Shown here piece by piece: positions 18,075 through 26,927 of a DNA stretch of 64,000 nucleotides. Where the stretch lies: positions 124,001 through 188,000 of the forward strand of contig NZ_KB902310.1 in assembly GCF_000379485.1 (NCBI RefSeq), read 5' to 3'. The stretch comes from Wenxinia marina DSM 24838 (lineage in GTDB: Bacteria; Pseudomonadota; Alphaproteobacteria; Rhodobacterales; Rhodobacteraceae). Made by a program: the position numbers and the translations under genes. A model generated the notes under the pieces. That model saw only the letters and a list, made by a program, of their open reading frames with translations, made no database searches and had not been told where the DNA came from. The stretch's first letter is position 1. The number at the start of each line of letters is the position of its first letter.

Positions 18075-19325
18075 TCAGGGCGACAGGCGCAGGTCGAGGC
18101 GCGGGATCGAGCGGATGCCGAACCGCCGGCCGTAGGTCGGCGGGCGGGCCGGGTCGGCAAGGGCGAGGTTCGGGAAGCGGGTGAACAGCCGCCTCAGCGC
18201 GACGCGCACCTCGGCGCGGGCGAGCTGCATGCCGAGGCAGACATGCGGGCCGAAGCCGAAGCCGAGGTGCGGGTTCGGCAGGCGGTCCGGGTTCAGCGTG
18301 TCCGGCACCTCCCAGCGGTCCGGGTCGTGGTTTGCGGCGAGCAGGAACGCCGACAGGCGCTCGCCCTTGCGGACGGAGGCGCCGAGGAAGTCGAGATCCT
18401 CCGTCGCGGTCAGCATCTTGGTCATCATGACCGGCGAGTGGAAGCGGAAGAACTCCTCCACCGCGACCTTGAGGTGCGCCTCGTCGCCGAAAAGGCCCGC
18501 CCGGAGGGACGGCTCCTTCGCGAGGCTCCAGGTCGCATCGGCGATCATGTGCACGGTCGTCTCGTGACCGGCCATGAACAGCAGGACGACGAGCGACAGG
18601 ATCTCGTCCTCGGTGAGCCGGGCGCCGTCCTCTTCCGCCGCCACGAGGTGGCGGATCATCACCGTGTCCGCCTCCGCCCCGCGGCGGATATCTCTGCGGA
18701 AATGTCGGATCGTGCGCCACATGCCCGGCATCGCGCGGAAGAAGGTGACCGCGTTGATCGAGGTCAGCGGCGCCATCCAGCCGGCGATACGGTCCCGGTC
18801 CGCCGGCGGCACGCCGAGCAGGATCGAGATGGCGTGAAGGGGCAGCGGCCGGGCGTAGGCGCGGACGATGTCGACGGGGGCGGCGGGGTCGAGGCGGTCC
18901 AGCAGGCCGTCGGCCACCGCCTCGATCTGGGGCACCATGTCGTCTATGGTGGCGCGGGCGAAGGCGAGCTCGACCAGCGTGCGCAGGCGCCGGTGGTCGG
19001 CTCCGTCCTTGAGGATCAGGCTGTCCAGCATCGGCGAGAGGAAGCGCGGCAGGAACCACAGCGTCTGCGCCATCGTCCGGCCGGTGACGGCGCGCGGGTC
19101 GCGCACGAAGCGCGGGTCCTTGAGGAGGGCGCGGGCGCCGGCGTCGCTGGTCGTCAGGCGCACGCGCCCGATCAGGGGGACCTTGGCGTCGTACAGCGGC
19201 CCGGCGGCGCGGAGGCGCGCCAGCGTCGGGCCGGGATCGGCGAGGAAGGCGGGATCGGTAAGTCTGACGGCGGACGGACGGGCAGGGGCGACCCCCGCTG
19301 CCTTGGAAAGCGGCATGTGCGTCAT
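18075..19325 (-). CDS. Cytochrome P450
   Basis: 416-residue soluble bacterial P450. Haem-ligand Cys363 lies in FGFGPHVCLGMQLARAE, the I-helix oxygen-activation motif AGHETT is at 252-257, and the ExxR motif is in VEEFFRF. The reaction is mono-oxygenation of an unknown organic substrate, requiring a ferredoxin system not seen nearby. I chose ATG 19325 because GGGAGGGG precedes it by ~6 nt; a start at 19361 would add 12 residues. It is divergent from the PuuD-like hydrolase with an 84-bp shared promoter region. Confidence 0.93.
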   Translation of the reverse strand: MTHMPLSKAAGVAPARPSAVRLTDPAFLADPGPTLARLRAAGPLYDAKVPLIGRVRLTTSDAGARALLKDPRFVRDPRAVTGRTMAQTLWFLPRFLSPMLDSLILKDGADHRRLRTLVELAFARATIDDMVPQIEAVADGLLDRLDPAAPVDIVRAYARPLPLHAISILLGVPPADRDRIAGWMAPLTSINAVTFFRAMPGMWRTIRHFRRDIRRGAEADTVMIRHLVAAEEDGARLTEDEILSLVVLLFMAGHETTVHMIADATWSLAKEPSLRAGLFGDEAHLKVAVEEFFRFHSPVMMTKMLTATEDLDFLGASVRKGERLSAFLLAANHDPDRWEVPDTLNPDRLPNPHLGFGFGPHVCLGMQLARAEVRVALRRLFTRFPNLALADPARPPTYGRRFGIRSIPRLDLRLSP

Positions 19326-19409
19326 GGCAGCCCCTCCCGTGCGGCACGTGCGGCTTTCCACTGCGGAACGAAGCGCCTATCTTCGGGCAAAATCAAGAGG
19401 CGCCCGCAC

Positions 19410-20189
19410 ATGGCCAGGCCCGTCATCGGCATCATCGGCAACAGCCAGCTGATCAACGACCAGTACGCCACCCACGCCGGCGGCACCATGAACTCCGAGG
19501 CGGTGGCCGAGGTGTCGAAGGGCCTGCCGCTGATCGTGCCGGCCGATCCGGCGCTGGTGAGCGTGGACGAGCTGCTGGAGGTCTGCGACGGCTTCCTGCT
19601 CACCGGCGGCCGGCCGAACGTGCATCCCAGCGAGTACGGTGAGGAGGAGACGCCGGCTCACGGCGCCTTCGACCGCGGCCGCGACGCGATCGTCCTGCCG
19701 CTGGTGCGGGCCTGCGTCGCGCGCGGGCAGCCGTTCTTCGGCGTCTGCCGCGGCTTTCAGGAGGTGAACGTGGCGATGGGCGGCACGCTGTGGCCCGAGA
19801 TCCGCGAGCTGCCGGGGCGGATGAACCACCGGATGCCGCCCGACGGCACGCTGGAGGAGAAGTTCGCCCTGCGCCACAAGGTGACCTTCACGGAAGGGGG
19901 GCCGTTCCACCGGCTCATGGGCGCGCGTGAGGTGATGACGAACACGCTGCACGGGCAGGGGATCAAGACGCCCGGCGCCCGGGTGGTGGTCGACGGACTC
20001 GCCCCCGACGGCACGCCCGAGGCGGTGTGGATCGAGGGCGCACCGGGCTTCACGCTGTCGGTGCAGTGGCATCCCGAGTGGCGGGCGAGCGCCGATCCGG
20101 TGTCGCGGCCGCTGTTCGAGGCGTTCGGGCGGGCGGCCTCGGCCTGGGCGGAGGGCAAGCGGCCCGTGAGCGTGCGCGAGGTCGCGTAA
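19410..20189 (+). CDS. Class I glutamine amidotransferase-like hydrolase (PuuD-like)
   Basis: 259 residues of the peptidase C26 group. The nucleophile is Cys113 in FFGVCRGFQEVN, and His221/Glu223 in VQWHPEW complete the triad. Closest functional model is gamma-glutamyl-gamma-aminobutyrate hydrolase (PuuD) of putrescine degradation. No puuABC genes are in the window, so the substrate assignment is tentative. An AAGAGG site lies 8 nt upstream of ATG 19410. It is followed 35 bp later by a small conserved gene on the same strand. Confidence 0.85.
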   Translation: MARPVIGIIGNSQLINDQYATHAGGTMNSEAVAEVSKGLPLIVPADPALVSVDELLEVCDGFLLTGGRPNVHPSEYGEEETPAHGAFDRGRDAIVLPLVRACVARGQPFFGVCRGFQEVNVAMGGTLWPEIRELPGRMNHRMPPDGTLEEKFALRHKVTFTEGGPFHRLMGAREVMTNTLHGQGIKTPGARVVVDGLAPDGTPEAVWIEGAPGFTLSVQWHPEWRASADPVSRPLFEAFGRAASAWAEGKRPVSVREVA

Positions 20190-20224
20190 GGGCGGCGTTA
20201 ACCAATCTGGGACGAGGGTGCGGC

Positions 20225-20449
20225 ATGACCGCCGGACCGCCCACCCCGCCCCAGTTCTTCGCCGAAATCTTCGGTTCGCGCGCCGCCCGTAACGGCGAGG
20301 TGATCCGCCGCAAGGTCCGCGACATCGAGCGATACGTCGGGCGCGAGGCGTTCCTTGGCGAAGTCACCCGCCGCGGATACTCGGTCGTCGAGAATGCCGG
20401 GCAGTTCGTCGTGTTCTGCAATCGCGAACCTCTGCGCCGTTTGCGCTGA
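20225..20449 (+). CDS. Small conserved protein (often labelled phosphoribosylanthranilate isomerase-like)
   Basis: 74 residues: MTAGPPTPPQFFAEIFGSRA, then VIRRKVRDIERYVGR, REAFLGEVTRRGYSVVENAG and QFVVFCNREPLRRLR. Short proteins of this type in Rhodobacteraceae carry the database label N-(5'-phosphoribosyl)anthranilate isomerase. The length and sequence do not support a TIM-barrel TrpF, so I treat the enzyme name as a misannotation. The pattern suggests a small DNA- or protein-binding alpha/beta fold; role unknown. Two tandem hairpins follow at 20450-20497, starting directly after the stop codon. Confidence 0.7.
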   Translation: MTAGPPTPPQFFAEIFGSRAARNGEVIRRKVRDIERYVGREAFLGEVTRRGYSVVENAGQFVVFCNREPLRRLR

Positions 20450-20497
20450 CACGATTTCCGCGCGGAGATCGTGCACGGAAATCACGCGATTTCCGTG
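20450..20497. repeat. Two abutting hairpins
   Basis: Hairpin 1: CACGATTTCC (20450-20459), loop GCGC, GGAGATCGTG (20464-20473), with one G-T type mismatch. Hairpin 2: CACGGAAATC (20474-20483), loop ACGC, GATTTCCGTG (20488-20497), perfect. They touch without spacer and share the GATTTCC/GGAAATC core, so arms can also pair across hairpins. No T tract follows; the D-lyxose isomerase-like gene starts at 20561. Similar double hairpins occur at 56404-56467. Confidence 0.7.
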
Positions 20498-20560
20498 GCG
20501 CCCTTGGCAACGCGGCGCGAACCCGCGAAGGTCGCGCCGACCCCACGGGAGGACCGCCGC

Positions 20561-21247
20561 ATGAAACGCAGCCGCATCAACGCCATCATGGCCGAGGCCG
20601 ACGCGATGATCCGCGCCCACGGCTTCACCCTGCCGCCCTTCGCCCGCTGGACACCGGCCGAGTTCATGGCCCACCGCGAGGACGCGCGCCACGTGATCGA
20701 CGCCCGCTGCGGCTGGGACATCACCGACTACGGCGCCGGCCGCTACGACGAGATGGGCCTGTTCCTGTTCACCCTGCGCAACGGCCTCCTCTCCGATCTC
20801 ACCGCCGGGCGGGGCATGTGCTACGCCGAGAAGCTGCTGATCTCCAAGCAGGACCAGCTCTCGCCGATGCACACCCACGTCATCAAGGCCGAGGACATCA
20901 TCAACCGCGGCGGCGCGACGCTGGTGGTGGAGCTTCACGGCTCGGACGACGAGGGGCGGTTCGCGGGCGATCGCGGCGGCACCGTGATGTGCGACGGCAT
21001 CGCGCGCCCCTTCCAAGCCGGCGAGAAGCTGCGTCTCGCGCCCGGCGAGAGCGTGACGCTCCGCCCCGGCGACTGGCACGCCTTCTGGGGCGAGGGCGGC
21101 GACGTGCTGATCGGCGAGGTCTCGACCGTCAACGACGACGAGACCGACAACGTCTTCCGCGAGCCGATCGGCCGGTTCTCGCAGATCGAGGAGGACGAGC
21201 AGCCGACGCACCTCCTCGTCAGTGATTACCGGGAGTGGCTGGGGTGA
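20561..21247 (+). CDS. D-lyxose ketol-isomerase-like cupin protein
   Basis: 228 residues. Cupin sugar isomerase family (formerly DUF1498) that includes D-lyxose isomerases. The metal-site region reads [17 protein letters not shown] (H-x-H and Glu) and a later His lies in [14 protein letters not shown]. Length and motif order fit the family, and the expected reaction is D-lyxose to D-xylulose interconversion with Mn2+. A GGGAGG site precedes ATG 20561. It stands 111 bp after the small conserved gene and 67 bp before pntA. No other pentose gene is close. Confidence 0.82.
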   Translation: MKRSRINAIMAEADAMIRAHGFTLPPFARWTPAEFMAHREDARHVIDARCGWDITDYGAGRYDEMGLFLFTLRNGLLSDLTAGRGMCYAEKLLISKQDQLSPMHTHVIKAEDIINRGGATLVVELHGSDDEGRFAGDRGGTVMCDGIARPFQAGEKLRLAPGESVTLRPGDWHAFWGEGGDVLIGEVSTVNDDETDNVFREPIGRFSQIEEDEQPTHLLVSDYREWLG

Positions 21248-21314
21248 GGCGGTTGCGACAGGATCTTGCGCCGGCTATTGCAGGCATGACAGACCATTGC
21301 GCCGGGGAGCAGCG

Positions 21315-22886
21315 ATGAAGATCGGAGCGCCGAAGGAAATACAGCCGGGCGAGGCCCGGGTGGCGATGACCCCCGCCTCGGTGAAGGACCTGGCGAAGCT
21401 GGGCCACGACAGCGTGGTCGAGAGCGGCGCGGGCCTCGCCGCCGGCTTCACCGACGACGCCTATCGCGCGGCGGGCGCGACGGTGGTCGACGCCGCCGCC
21501 GGCCTGTGGTCGCAGGCGGACGTGATCGCCAAGGTCCGCCCGCCGACGGACGAGGAACTGGACCGGCTGACGGCCGACAAGACGCTGATCTCCTTCTTCT
21601 ACCCCGCTCAGAACGGCGAGCTGCTGGAACGGGCCAAGGCCACCGGCGCGACCGTGGTCGCGATGGACATGGTGCCCCGCATCAGCCGGGCGCAGAAGAT
21701 GGACGCGCTGTCCTCGATGGCGAACATCGCCGGCTACCGCGCGGTGATCGAGGCGGGCAGCAACTTCGGCCGCTTCTTCACCGGGCAGGTGACGGCCGCG
21801 GGCAAGGTGCCGCCGGCGAAGGTGCTGGTGATCGGCGCCGGCGTCGCAGGCCTCGCCGCCATCGGCACGGCCACGTCTCTGGGCGCCGTCACGCTGGCCT
21901 TCGACGTCCGGCCGGAAGTGGCCGAGCAGATCGAGTCGATGGGGGCGGAGTTCGTCTACCTCGACTTCGAGGACACGCAGGATTCGTCGTCCACCGGCGG
22001 CTATGCCGCCCCGTCCTCCCCCGAATTCCGCGAGAAGCAGCTGGCGAAGTTCCGCGAACTCGCGCCCGACATCGACATCGTCATCGCCACCGCGCTGATC
22101 CCCGGCCGCGACGCGCCGGTCCTGTGGACCCGCGACATGGTCGAGGCGATGAAGCCCGGCTCCGTCATCGTCGACCTCGCGGCCGAGCGGGGCGGTAACT
22201 GCGAGCTCACGCAGCCCGACGAGAAGTTCGTGACCGAGAACGGCGTCACCATCGTCGGCTACACCGACTTCCCCAGCCGCATGGCGGCGCAGGCCTCCAC
22301 GCTCTACGCCACCAACATCCGCCACATGCTGACGGACCTGACCCCCGGCAAGGACGGCGTGCTGAAGCACGACATGGAGGACGACGTGATCCGCGGGGCC
22401 ACCGTCGCCCACAAGGGCGACGTCACCTGGCCGCCGCCGAAGCCGAAGACGCAGGCGATCGCGGCGGCGCCGCGCAAGACCGCGGTGAAGGAGCCGACGC
22501 CGGAGGAGCGGCGGGCGAACGAGCTGGCCGCGTTCAAGGCGCAGACCCGCAGCCAGGTGACGCTCCTCGCCGTCGGCGCGGCGCTGATGCTGATCGTGGG
22601 CGCGGTCGCGCCGGAAAGCTTCATGCAGCACTTCATCGTCTTCGCGCTGGCCTGTTTCGTCGGCTTCCAGGTGATCTGGGGCGTCGCGCACTCGCTGCAC
22701 ACGCCGCTGATGGCGGTGACGAACGCGATCTCGGGGATCGTGATCCTTGGGGCGCTGCTGCAGATCGGGTCGAGCAACCTGCTCGTGGTGTTCCTCAGCG
22801 TGATCGGCGTGCTGATCGCGACGATCAACATCGTCGGCGGCTTCCTGGTGACGCGCCGGATGCTCGCCATGTTCCAGAAGTCCTGA
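21315..22886 (+). CDS. pntA: NAD(P) transhydrogenase subunit alpha
   Basis: 523 residues. An N-terminal NAD(H)-binding domain I ([35 protein letters not shown] Rossmann motif, [19 protein letters not shown]) is fused through a Pro/Ala linker to a C-terminal membrane domain of about four helices (from ~residue 415). In some alphaproteobacteria this subunit is split in two; here it is the single-chain form. With PntB it forms the proton-translocating transhydrogenase that makes NADPH. It has ATG 21315 and a GGGGAG site, and pntB starts 10 bp after its stop. Confidence 0.96.
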   Translation: MKIGAPKEIQPGEARVAMTPASVKDLAKLGHDSVVESGAGLAAGFTDDAYRAAGATVVDAAAGLWSQADVIAKVRPPTDEELDRLTADKTLISFFYPAQNGELLERAKATGATVVAMDMVPRISRAQKMDALSSMANIAGYRAVIEAGSNFGRFFTGQVTAAGKVPPAKVLVIGAGVAGLAAIGTATSLGAVTLAFDVRPEVAEQIESMGAEFVYLDFEDTQDSSSTGGYAAPSSPEFREKQLAKFRELAPDIDIVIATALIPGRDAPVLWTRDMVEAMKPGSVIVDLAAERGGNCELTQPDEKFVTENGVTIVGYTDFPSRMAAQASTLYATNIRHMLTDLTPGKDGVLKHDMEDDVIRGATVAHKGDVTWPPPKPKTQAIAAAPRKTAVKEPTPEERRANELAAFKAQTRSQVTLLAVGAALMLIVGAVAPESFMQHFIVFALACFVGFQVIWGVAHSLHTPLMAVTNAISGIVILGALLQIGSSNLLVVFLSVIGVLIATINIVGGFLVTRRMLAMFQKS

Positions 22887-22896
22887 GGGGGCGCGC

Positions 22897-24402
22897 ATGT
22901 CCACCGGTCTCGTCTCCGCCGCCTACATCGCGGCCGCCATCCTGTTCATCCTGTCCCTGGGCGGCCTCCGGAACCAGGAAAGCGCCAAGCGCGCGATCTG
23001 GTACGGCATCGCCGGCATGGCGCTCGCCGTCGTCGCGACGATCTTCGGCCCCGGCGTGTACAACGTCCTTCTGATCCTGCTGGCCGTCGCGGTCGGCGCC
23101 TGGGCCGGCACGAGCGTCGCCCGCCGGGTGCAGATGACCGAGATGCCGCAGCTGGTCGCGGCGCTGCACTCCTTCGTCGGCCTCGCCGCGGTGTTCATCG
23201 GCCTCAACGCCGAGATCATGCTGCAGTCGGTCGCGGGCTTCCTCGCCGGGAACGGCTACAAGACGGGCGGGGAGTGGAGCGAGGCGGGCCTCGCCTGGCT
23301 CGCCACGCCGGACGGGCGGGCGTGGTACGACGGCCTCACCGGCTTCGGCCAGAAGCTGGCGATGAAGGACGCGGTCGAGATCGCGATCCTGAAGGTCGAG
23401 GTCGCGCTCGGTATCTTCATCGGCGCGGTGACCTTCACCGGCTCCATCGTCGCCTTCGGCAAGCTGGCCGGGCAGATCGACGGCAAGCCGCAGAAGCTGC
23501 CCGGCGGGCACGTCTGGAACGCGGGCGCGGCGCTCCTGTCGCTGATCCTGCTGATCATGTTCGTGAACGGCGCGCCGATCTGGACGATGATCCTCGTCAC
23601 CGTCCTCGCCGGCTTCGTCGGCTGGCACCTGATCATGGGTATCGGCGGCGCCGACATGCCGGTCGTCGTGTCGATGCTGAACAGCTATTCCGGATGGGCC
23701 GCCGCGGCCATCGGCTTCACGCTGGGCAACGACCTGCTGATCGTCACCGGCGCGCTCGTCGGCTCCTCCGGCGCGATTCTCAGCTACATCATGTGCAAGG
23801 CGATGAACCGCTCGTTCGTCAGCGTCATTCTCGGCGGCTTCGGCGGCACGACCGGCCCCGCGATGGCGGTCGAGGGCGAGATGGTGCCGATCGACGCCGA
23901 CGGCGTGGCCGCGCTGCTGGAGGACGCGGACAGCGTCATCATCGTCCCCGGCTACGGGATGGCGGTGGCGCAGGCCCAAGCGTCGGTGGCCGAGCTGACG
24001 CGCAAGCTGCGGGCCGAGGGCAAGAATGTCCGCTTCGGCATCCACCCGGTCGCGGGGCGGCTGCCGGGGCACATGAACGTGCTGCTGGCCGAGGCGAAGG
24101 TGCCTTACGACATCGTCCTCGAGATGGACGAGATCAACGACGACTTCCCGCAGACGGACGTCGCCATCGTCATCGGGTCGAACGACATCGTGAACCCGGC
24201 GGCGCAGGACGATCCGAACTCGCCCATCGCCGGCATGCCGGTGCTGGAGGTCTGGAAGGCGAAGACCGTCATCGTCTCCAAGCGGGGGCAGGGGACGGGC
24301 TACTCGGGCATCGAGAACCCGCTGTTCTACAAGGAGAACACACGCATGTTCTACGGCGACGCGAAGAAGTCGCTGGATCAGCTGCTGCCCAAGCTGGCCT
24401 GA
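22897..24402 (+). CDS. pntB: NAD(P) transhydrogenase subunit beta
   Basis: 501 residues: about eight or nine membrane helices followed by the NADP(H)-binding domain III ([57 protein letters not shown]-like [14 protein letters not shown]). E. coli PntB has 462 residues. The excess is an inserted segment of roughly 40 residues (about 110-155, [17 protein letters not shown] and on) in a loop between two helices before [23 protein letters not shown] site precedes the ATG. It forms an operon with pntA. Confidence 0.96.
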   Translation: MSTGLVSAAYIAAAILFILSLGGLRNQESAKRAIWYGIAGMALAVVATIFGPGVYNVLLILLAVAVGAWAGTSVARRVQMTEMPQLVAALHSFVGLAAVFIGLNAEIMLQSVAGFLAGNGYKTGGEWSEAGLAWLATPDGRAWYDGLTGFGQKLAMKDAVEIAILKVEVALGIFIGAVTFTGSIVAFGKLAGQIDGKPQKLPGGHVWNAGAALLSLILLIMFVNGAPIWTMILVTVLAGFVGWHLIMGIGGADMPVVVSMLNSYSGWAAAAIGFTLGNDLLIVTGALVGSSGAILSYIMCKAMNRSFVSVILGGFGGTTGPAMAVEGEMVPIDADGVAALLEDADSVIIVPGYGMAVAQAQASVAELTRKLRAEGKNVRFGIHPVAGRLPGHMNVLLAEAKVPYDIVLEMDEINDDFPQTDVAIVIGSNDIVNPAAQDDPNSPIAGMPVLEVWKAKTVIVSKRGQGTGYSGIENPLFYKENTRMFYGDAKKSLDQLLPKLA

Positions 24403-24435
24403 ACCCTCGACGACTGTCCGGGTGGAGCGCTGACG

Positions 24436-24496
24436 TCTTGCCGGAGGCGAGCTCCGCCAGACCCCGGAACACTCATGGCTCAGTGAGAGAGGGGGC
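24436..24496 (+). repeat. Dispersed intergenic motif, copy C
   Basis: Between pntB and the HhH gene: short GC palindromes (CGGAG-GCGAG-CTCCG) followed by CATGGCTCAGTGAGAGAGG, which matches [14 protein letters not shown] of copies A and B but lacks the GATATTT part. It has the same orientation as pntB. Confidence 0.4.
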
Positions 24497-24559
24497 GGGG
24501 CTCTTGGCGACGGCCGGCTGGGCGTGTCATGCTGGGCGGGCACAACAGGGGCGCGCCGC

Positions 24560-24862
24560 ATGAAGCTGACCGACCTTCCGGGCCTCGACCCGGAACTTGC
24601 GACTCACCTGAGCGCCCTGGGGATCACCACGATCGAGGGGCTGGCCGCGGCGCCGGTCGAGACGCTTCTGACGGTGCGCGGCGTGTCCACCGAAAGGGCG
24701 GAACGTCTGCGCGCCGCCGCCCGCGCGGCGAGCGAGCCGCCGGACGAGACGACGCGCGGGGCGGTGCCCGCCGATGCGGCGGCGGATGGCGGACTGGACG
24801 GCGAGGTGACCGAGCCGCCCGCCCCGCTGGGCGAGGCGGCGAAACCGAGGGAGAAGGACTGA
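24560..24862 (+). CDS. Helix-hairpin-helix domain protein
   Basis: 100 residues. The first ~55 residues form an HhH-type domain (LTDLPGLDPELATHLSALGI, TIEGLAAAPVETLLTVRGVS) like the DNA-binding repeats of RecR, ligase or RNA polymerase alpha C-terminus. The rest is Pro/Ala/Glu-rich and probably disordered, ending KPREKD. A non-specific DNA-binding or protein-interaction role is likely. The ATG at 24560 gives an N-terminus beginning at the domain. It converges on the broken hydrolase gene (22 bp between stops). Confidence 0.65.
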   Translation: MKLTDLPGLDPELATHLSALGITTIEGLAAAPVETLLTVRGVSTERAERLRAAARAASEPPDETTRGAVPADAAADGGLDGEVTEPPAPLGEAAKPREKD

Positions 24863-24884
24863 CTGCGGTCTGCCCTTCCGTTCC

Positions 24885-25444
24885 TCAGAGCGTGTTGAGG
24901 AAAGAGAGCATCCGCTCGCGGCAGAGACGCGCGCTCTCGGCGTGGTAGTCCGGCAGGGCCGGGTCGAGGAAATAGTGCCCGCCGCCCTCGTAGCGGTGCA
25001 TCCGCAGGTCGACGCCGGGATTGGCGCCGGCCCACTCCGCGAAGTAGGCGTCGTCGTCGAACGGGTCGGGCCTGGCGATATGGGCCTCGACCGGCATGGC
25101 GCGGCGAAGGGACGGGGCCCACTCGCAGGCGCCGGCGATGAGGATCGCGCCGGCCATGTCCGGCCGCTCGCCCCAGGCGTCCCGACGATGCCCGCGCCCA
25201 TCGAGACGCCGGACAGAACCGCATCCATCGGGGCGGAGCCGATCGCGGCTGCCCCGCGGCCGGCCACCGTCTCGCGGCCGATCTCCTTGAGGATCTCGAA
25301 GCCGCCATCGTACCCTTCGGCGCTGCGGCCCTCGTACAGGTCGGGAAGTGTGACGTGGTGCCCGGCCGCCTCCCACTCGCGGGCGAGGTCGCGCTCGATC
25401 TCCCGCAGGCCGAGGACGGAGTGGATGAGGACGACGTGGGCCAC
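24885..25444 (-). pseudogene. Dienelactone hydrolase family gene with a 1-base frameshift
   Basis: Two overlapping reverse-strand frames together encode one complete ~186-residue alpha/beta hydrolase. The upstream frame runs from GTG 25444 (VAHVVLIHSVLGLREIERD) to GVSMGAGIVG, the nucleophile elbow with Ser. The downstream frame continues DAWGERPDMAGAILIAG to the stop at 24885, with the acid (RPDPFDDD) and His (GGHYFLDP). The switch falls at a run of three C (25181-25183, GGG on the coding strand). One extra base there restores a single frame. It is either a sequencing error or a recent inactivation. The GTG start has a CGGAGAT site at good spacing. Confidence 0.8.
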
Positions 25445-25559
25445 GGTGCAATCTCCGTTGGGGATAATCGGGAACATATCATGAACGCCGGGCTGGTCAA
25501 ATCCCGGCTGTCTGTCCCCGGGCGACCACCGCAGCGTGCAACGAAAAAACCTGTCCGTC

Positions 25560-25757
25560 CGCTCCATTTTCCCTTGATCGACTCGGGCGTTTGCCCCAAA
25601 TGCCCCGCCTACAGACGCCAACGCACGCGCCTCTGGCCACGCCCGGGAGGGTCCCCTGCAAGGGCCCACTTGGACCGGCACGCGTTCATGCAGCGACGGT
25701 AACGTCTCCCTTGGTACTGGTCGGGACCGTTTGGCCCCGGGTCTATTGGAGATGACG
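25560..25757 (+). promoter_or_regulatory. Candidate structured leader (speF-type) of the ornithine decarboxylase gene
   Basis: The 313 bp before the decarboxylase contain no gene. Their 3' ~200 bp are rich in pairable arms: GGTCC (25650-25654) with GGACC (25672-25676) around an inner CCT/AGG helix, and ACGGT (25696-25700) with ACCGT (25726-25730), followed by GGCCCCGGGTC and the GGAG ribosome site at 25748. Alphaproteobacterial ornithine decarboxylase genes are known to carry a conserved leader RNA (speF motif, Rfam RF00518). Position and structure fit, but I could not run a covariance search. Confidence 0.5.
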
Positions 25758-26927
25758 ATGACTGCAGCGAACGCCGGCGCTTCCGCGCCGCAAATCCGTG
25801 CCGCCAACCGCCTCGAAGCTTTCGCCGCGACGGCCGAGTTCGACCGCCCGACTCTGGTGCTCGACGTCGACCGGGTCGAGGCGCAGTACCACGCGCTGAA
25901 ATCCGGCCTCGGCCGCGCCGACATCCACTACGCGGTCAAGGCGAACCCGCACCGCGCCATCCTGGAGCGGCTGATCGCGCTGGGCAGCCACTTCGACGCC
26001 GCCTCGCGGGGCGAGATCGAGCTGTGCCTGTCGCTCGGCGCGAAGGCCGAGCACATCTCCTTCGGCAACACGATCAAGCGGGCGGCGGATATCGCCTGGG
26101 CGCATTCGGCCGGCATCACCGTCTTCGCCGCCGACGCGGACGAGGAGCTGGAGAAGATTGCCGCCCATGCCCCCGGCGCGTCGGTCTACATACGCCTGAT
26201 CGTCGAGACCTCCAACGCCGACTGGCCGCTGACCCGCAAGTTCGGCTGCGACCGCGACACCGCGCTGCGCCTGCTGGACGTGGCGAAGGACCTCGGCCTC
26301 ACGCCGCTCGGCTTCTCGTTCCACGTCGGTAGCCAGACCCGCCGGGCGGAGTTCTGGGAGCCGACGCTCGACGAGATGGGCGCGATCTGGCAGGCCGCGC
26401 GCGACGCCGGCCACGACCTCGGCCTCATCAACATCGGCGGCGGCTTTCCCGCCTTCTACGGCGAGGCGATCCAGGCGCCGGCGGAATACGCCGCGCGGGT
26501 GATGGAGATGGTGGAGGCGCGCTTTCCGGGCGCGGCCAAGATCATGGCCGAGCCGGGCCGCGGCCTCGTCGCCGAGGCGGGCGTGATCGCGTGCGAGGTG
26601 ATGCTGACCTCCCGCAAGTCCGAGCGGGACGTGCACCGCTGGGTGTACCTCTCGATCGGCCGCTTCTCGGGCCTGGCCGAGACGGAGGGCGAGGCGATCC
26701 GCTACGAGTTCGCGACGCCCCACGACGGCGGCCCGACCGGTCCCTGCATCCTCGCCGGGCCGTCCTGCGACAGCGCCGACGTGCTGTACGAGAAGCGGCC
26801 CACGCAGCTGCCGCTGGCGCTGGCCGCCGGCGACCGGGTGCTGATCCGGAACACCGGCGCCTACACCTCGACCTACTCGTCGGTCTGCTTCAACGGCTTT
26901 CCGCCGCTGGACGTGGTCGCGATCTGA
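25758..26927 (+). CDS. Ornithine/lysine decarboxylase, alanine racemase-like fold (fold III)
   Basis: 389 residues. It is a PLP enzyme of the eukaryotic-type ODC group: the PLP lysine is K61 in HYAVKANPHRAILERL, the glycine-rich phosphate loop is INIGGGFPAFY, MAEPGRGLVAEAG follows, and the active-site Cys is in LAGPSCDSADVLYE. It makes putrescine (or cadaverine) from ornithine (or lysine), the start of polyamine synthesis. I chose the ATG at 25758 because GGAG at 25748-25751 lies 6 nt away; the ATG at 25752 touches it. The 3' end overlaps the convergent MATE gene by 38 bp. Confidence 0.92.
   Translation: MTAANAGASAPQIRAANRLEAFAATAEFDRPTLVLDVDRVEAQYHALKSGLGRADIHYAVKANPHRAILERLIALGSHFDAASRGEIELCLSLGAKAEHISFGNTIKRAADIAWAHSAGITVFAADADEELEKIAAHAPGASVYIRLIVETSNADWPLTRKFGCDRDTALRLLDVAKDLGLTPLGFSFHVGSQTRRAEFWEPTLDEMGAIWQAARDAGHDLGLINIGGGFPAFYGEAIQAPAEYAARVMEMVEARFPGAAKIMAEPGRGLVAEAGVIACEVMLTSRKSERDVHRWVYLSIGRFSGLAETEGEAIRYEFATPHDGGPTGPCILAGPSCDSADVLYEKRPTQLPLALAAGDRVLIRNTGAYTSTYSSVCFNGFPPLDVVAI

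Noticed and set aside
17913-20189. A 758-codon frame joining the ICMT-like gene, the antisense of the P450 and the PuuD-like gene
   Set aside because: Only its last 259 codons are a real protein; the rest is antisense shadow without any start or domain.
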